Position numbers and translations under genes: made by a program. Of a stretch of DNA of 64,000 bases, positions 60,100 to 64,000 are shown piece by piece. Position 1 is the stretch's first letter; the number at the start of each line of letters is the position of its first letter. The stretch is from Piliocolobus tephrosceles (lineage: Eukaryota; Chordata; Mammalia; Primates; Cercopithecidae), in the NCBI RefSeq assembly GCF_002776525.5, contig NC_045436.1, forward strand, positions 53,070,480 through 53,134,479. Reading direction: 5' to 3'. The notes under the pieces are model-generated. The model ran no database searches. It saw only the letters and a program-made list of their open reading frames with translations, and was not told the DNA's origin.

Positions 60100-60960
60100 A
60101 ATAGCATACTGTTCTGTGATTTTCTGTGTGTTTACTATTACCAGTGAGTTCTGTACCTTTCAATGATTTATTCTTGCTCGTTAACATTCTGTTCTTTCCC
60201 AGACTGAAGATCTTCCATTAGCATCTCTTATAGAACAGGTCTGGTGTGGATGAAATCCCTCAGCTTTTGCTTGTCTGGGAAGGTCTTTATTTCTGCTTCA
60301 TGTTTGAAGGATATTTTGACTGAATATACTATTCTAGGGTAAAAGTTAATTTCTTTCAGCACTGTAAATATCTCATGCAACTCCTGGCTTGTGAGGTTTC
60401 CTCTGTAAAGTCTGCTACCAGACAAATTGGATCTCCAGTGTATGTTATTTGCTTCTTTTCTCTTGCTGCTTTTAGAATCTTTTCTTTATCCTTGAACTTT
60501 GGTAATTTATTATTAAATATGTTGAGGTAGTCTTATTTGGGTTAAATCTGTTTATGTTCTATAATATTCTTATACTGAATGTTGATATCTTCCTCTGCAT
60601 TTGGGAAATTCTCTAATATTATCCTTTCAAATCAACTTCTACCACTATGTCTTTGCTCCTTTTTAAAGCCAGTAACTCTCAGATTTGCCTTTTCGCATTT
60701 TTCAACTTTAGAATTTCTGATTGGTTCTTTTTATTTCAATCTCTTTAGTAAATTTATCTTACAGAATTCTGAATTCCTTCTCTGTGTTAACTTGAATTTC
60801 TTTGGGTTTTTCCAGTAGAACTCTTTTGAATTATCTGTCTGAAAGATCTATCTCTGTTTCTCCAGGATTAATCCCTGTTGTCTTATTTAGTTCATTTTGT
60901 GAGGTCATGTTTTCCTGGATGGTGTTGTTGCTAGTAGATGTTCTTCAGTGTCTCAGCATT
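60100..60960 (-). pseudogene. L1 ORF1 remnant (old), C-terminal domain visible
   Basis: The 65-codon frame 60228-60425 gives a sequence with VYSVKISFKHEAEIKTFPDK and QKLRDFIHTRP, matching the C-terminal domain of the ORF1 RNA-binding protein of older L1 families. The central and coiled-coil parts follow towards 60960 with stops. Known role of the family: nucleic-acid chaperone and RNA coat; this copy is inactive. Confidence 0.92.
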
Positions 60961-61006
60961 GAAAAGTAAAGTATTTATTGTATTCTTTACAGTGTGGGCT
61001 AGTTTG

Positions 61007-61343
61007 TGCCTGTCCTTCATTTTATTTATTTATTTGGTGAGACAGCATGTTGGTCTTTCACCCAGGCTAGAGTGAAGGGGCACGATCTCGGCTCCTTGCA
61101 ACCTCTGCCTTCCAGGTTCAAGCTATTCTCCTGACACAGCCTCCCAAGTATCTGGGATTATAGGCATTATAGGCGCCCACTACCAGGCCTGGCTAATTTT
61201 TGTATTTTTAGTAGAGATGACATTTCACCATGTTCGCCAGACTGATATCAAACTCCTGACCTCAGGTAATCCACCCACCTCAGCCTCCCAAAGTGCTTCG
61301 ATTACAGGCGTGAGCCACCACATCTGGCCCTTGCCTGTTCTTC
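61007..61343 (-). mobile_element. Alu inserted in the L1 5'UTR, with target duplications
   Basis: Antisense Alu body 61019-61331 from (TTTA)n and gtgagacagcatgttggtct to gagccaccacatctggcc. Target duplication tgcctgtccttc (61007-61018) and tgcctgttcttc (61332-61343), 11 of 12 identical. Near 61158-61180 a 'attataggc' unit is duplicated within the left arm. Confidence 0.95.
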
Positions 61344-63279
61344 TTGAGAGGGCTTTTCAGGTATTTGAAGGGACTTAGCGTTCTGATAATGCTGTGGTTT
61401 TTCAAGATTTGTACTGGTACTACCTTGGTGGTCTTGGATAAGATCTCTAAATTACTAGTCAGAGACTATTCTTCTTTTCTCTTACTTTCTTCCAAACAAA
61501 TAGCATCTCTCTTTCTCTCTATGCTAAGCCTCCTGGAACCAGGGGTGTGGTCCTTCTGTGTGTCCACCACCACTGGTACTGTGCTGGATCACACTTGAAG
61601 CCGGTACAGCACTGAGTCTTGCCCAAGGTTCTTTCCTTCAGGGCAGCAAATTCCCTCAGTTCCTGAGCATGCCCAGAGATAATGTCTGGGAGCCAGAGAT
61701 TGAAGTAAAATGTCTTAGCAGTTTACCTGATGTTCTATTCTACTGTGGCTAAACTGAAACTGAGACCAAAATACAACATCATTTTGCAGTTCCCTCCCCT
61801 TTGCACAAGCACAGGAGCCTCTCCCTCTGGCCACCACCACTACCATTTCACAGAGGCTCTGCCAGGGTACTGCTAATGTTCACTTAAAGCCCAAGGCTCT
61901 TCCATCAGTTTGTGGTGAATGCTGCTAGGCCTGGGACTCACTCTTGAGGACAGTAGGCTACTCTCTGGCCCAGAATAGGTACACAAATGCAATCCAAAAG
62001 CATAGGTCTGGACTTAGGGACCCCAAGAATCTGCTGTTGTTCTACCCTAGTGTGTCTGAGCTGGTACCTAACATGCAAGACAAACTCCCTTTTACTTTTC
62101 CCTCTGCTTTTCTCAAATAGAAGAAATCATTCACCACAGCCACCACAGCTTAGAATGTGATGGGTCACCCCCAAAGCCAGCACATTCCATAGCTTGAGGT
62201 CCACAGTCTATTGCCTGTATATCGCTGTTTATTACTCATGGCCCAAGGGCTCCTTAGTCAGCAGGGGATAACTCCTGCCAGGACTGACTCCTTCCCTTCT
62301 AGGTAATGGATTCCTTTTCAGCCCAGGATGTGTCTAGAAATGTCATCAAGGAGCGAGGGCCTGAAATTGGGTCCTAGTGACTCTGCCCAGTGCCCCATTC
62401 TACTGTGACTGAGCCAGTATCCAAGATGCAAAACAAAGTCCTGCTTACTCTTTCCTCTGCTCTCCTTGAGCAAAGCAAGGAGTCACTTTTGTTGCTGTAA
62501 GCTGCACTTCCTTGGGTTGGGTGAGGGATAGTGTAAGCACTCCCTTAGCCACACCAGCTGATGTCTCCCTAAGTAATGAGCCACTCCAGTCCACTATCCC
62601 TAAGCCTAACCCAGCATCAAGAGTTGCTTAGGAATTTCAATCCTTGTGATCTAGACCACCTTTCAAGTTTACCTAGAACCCCAGAGCACTTCAGCCTGTG
62701 GTGGTGAGGCTTGACTAGAAACTCAATATCGAATGGCTAGAATAGGTGATTCCCCTTTGGGTAGGGCTAGTTCAAATGATCCCTCCCTGCACAGGCACTG
62801 GCTGAGCCCAATATGGCTTTATTCTCCATTGTGACAGGGCAGCACTGAGTTTAACATACAGTCCCTCCAGTCACTGCAGTCTCACAAAAAAGCATAGGTT
62901 TTCTCTCCATGCCATGCAGCCAGTATATAGGAATGTGGTACTTGTGTTAGCAATTCAAGGCTGTCTTTCCTGTTCCCCTCCATGCCTCTTTCACCAATAT
63001 GAAGTTAAATCCAGGTACTATGATTTCTCACCTGATTTTCAGTTCTTCTGATGGTGCTTTTCCAATGTGCAGATAATGGTTAAAATTTGGTGTTCCATAG
63101 AGGGGAATGAATGGTGTAGGCTTCTCTTCCACAATGTTGCTCTGTCCCTTTAAAATTTTGTTCATTAACATCAAGTAAATGCATGTACCTACTAACACAC
63201 AGCATGTACATTAAAATTGTGTTCCAGTAAAGCTATTTTTTAAAACGTGGTCATATTTCACTTTCTTTCCTAAGTATAT

Positions 63280-63705
63280 GTGACAGTTAATTTCATGTGT
63301 CAACTCAGCTGGACCACATCATATCCAGACATTTGGCCAAGCGTTATTTTGATTGTGACTGTAAGGGTGTTTCAGGATGAGATTAACATTTGTATTGTTA
63401 GACTAACTAAAGCAGGTTGCCCTCTACAATGTGGGTGGGCCTCATCCAAAAAACTGAAGGCCTGAAGTGAACAAAAAGTCTGAATAAGGGAGAATTCCTT
63501 CTGCCTGACCACATGAGCTAGGATCTTGGTCTTTCCCAGTTTTCTGGCTCAAATGGAAACTTTGGCCCATCTTTGTTTTAAGCCTACCAGCTTTCAGATT
63601 GGCACTTACACATCAGCTTCCTGGGTCTCCATAATCACGTAAACTAACTTCTATAACATATCTACATATCTTTCTATCTGAAGAACTGTGACTAATACAG
63701 TACTT
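63280..63705 (+). mobile_element. Ancient interspersed repeat (LTR-like), nearly complete
   Basis: Begins gtgacagttaatttcatgtg and ends gaactgtgactaatacagta. Between them lie agggtgtttcaggatgagat, taacatttgtattgttagac, caatgtgggtgggcctcatc, gaaggcctgaagtgaacaaa and cataatcacgtaaactaact, the standard order of a widespread mammalian repeat usually about 500 bp long. The frame 63280-63465 lies inside it. I do not assign a family name. Confidence 0.7.
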
Positions 63706-64000
63706 ATAATACAAAAGGGTGATAAATGATATAAACTTTCTTATGTGACATTTACACATTTCTTTATCACAATCATGCTTTAATTTTGAAAGATGAATAT
63801 TCTAGGAAAATTTTTAATGCCCTTTAAAAAAACCCAGCTATATTTGCTACATACTATCATTAAGTGGAAAAATAGTGACAAAACAAAATTATAAAAAATA
63901 CATCAGTTTCTGTCTTCTGTCTTGTATTCTGCCTGTTAATTTTCTTTTAAGTAAATCAGAATACAGAAATTACATTTACATGTGGATCAGAAAAGAGACA
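63706..64000. other. AT-rich intergenic DNA, nothing recognised
   Basis: No repeat or gene signal seen to the end of the window. Confidence 0.5.

Larger units (their letters stand above)
55555..63150 (-). mobile_element. Old full-length-looking L1 (L1MA/MB type), about 7.3 kb plus an Alu
   Basis: Minus-strand L1 with a long 3'UTR (55555 to about 55940, with tatttatggggtacttgaga), ORF2 (to about 59690), ORF1 (about 60100-60960) and a 2-kb GC-richer 5'UTR ending near 63150, where the plus strand reads cttctcttccacaatgttgc, a degenerate complement of the L1 5' start. An Alu (61019-61331) interrupts it. This is the longest single element in the window. Confidence 0.93.

Noticed and set aside
1..64000. 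A new multi-gene system
   Set aside because: No group of intact genes exists in the window. All coding likeness is to broken L1 ORFs, and the remaining sequence is repeats or unassigned AT-rich DNA.

Overview
This window is nuclear DNA of a higher primate, human or a close relative. It is AT-rich, contains Alu SINEs in old and younger states, several primate-type and older L1 LINEs, a MIR, a MER2-like DNA transposon and LTRs, and shows no bacterial-style gene organisation. I find no intact protein-coding gene, no tRNA or rRNA gene and no CRISPR array. Every recognisable coding signal is a broken L1 ORF1 or ORF2. The remaining open frames are short chance frames or frames inside repeats. Two runs of N mark assembly gaps (10 and 400 bases).

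Layout. 1-6.5 kb: AT-rich single-copy-looking DNA with an ATT microsatellite, a truncated L1 tail on the minus strand and, abutting it, a long foldback (arms about 148 bp, about 95% alike). 6.5-11.2 kb: Alus set in an ancient L1/HAL1-like element on the plus strand, ending in a clear MIR. 13-18 kb: an old L1 tail, a small palindrome, an LTR-like stretch and a 2.9-kb 5'-truncated L1 with perfect 15-bp target duplications. 18-30 kb: mostly unique AT-rich DNA with Alus, microsatellites and one old L1 tail. 30-36 kb: a near full-length L1 (minus), followed by an LTR-like block. 39.2-45.7 kb: a second near full-length L1 (minus). It lacks its endonuclease region, has three tandem 140-bp units in its 5'UTR, and carries an inserted Alu and an inserted solo class I ERV LTR. 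47.8 kb: a MER2-like element. 49.7-53.6 kb: an old plus-strand L1 split by an AT-rich palindrome, a 22-bp A/T-only tandem array containing the 400-N gap, and an Alu remnant. 55.5-63.1 kb: an old, apparently complete L1 (minus) with an Alu in it, followed by one more ancient repeat.

There are no genes working together here. The interpretable history is layered retrotransposition: older L1s were hit by Alus, an LTR and deletions. The most notable non-catalogue structures are the AT-rich palindrome with its array at the gap, the foldback joined to a truncated L1, the tandem 5'UTR units with a stray 55-bp copy 3 kb away, and a 115-bp palindrome enclosing a 25-bp tandem duplication. I did not find a credible undescribed biological system. 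Family names are from memory of consensus sequences and need a RepeatMasker run to fix subfamilies and exact ends.
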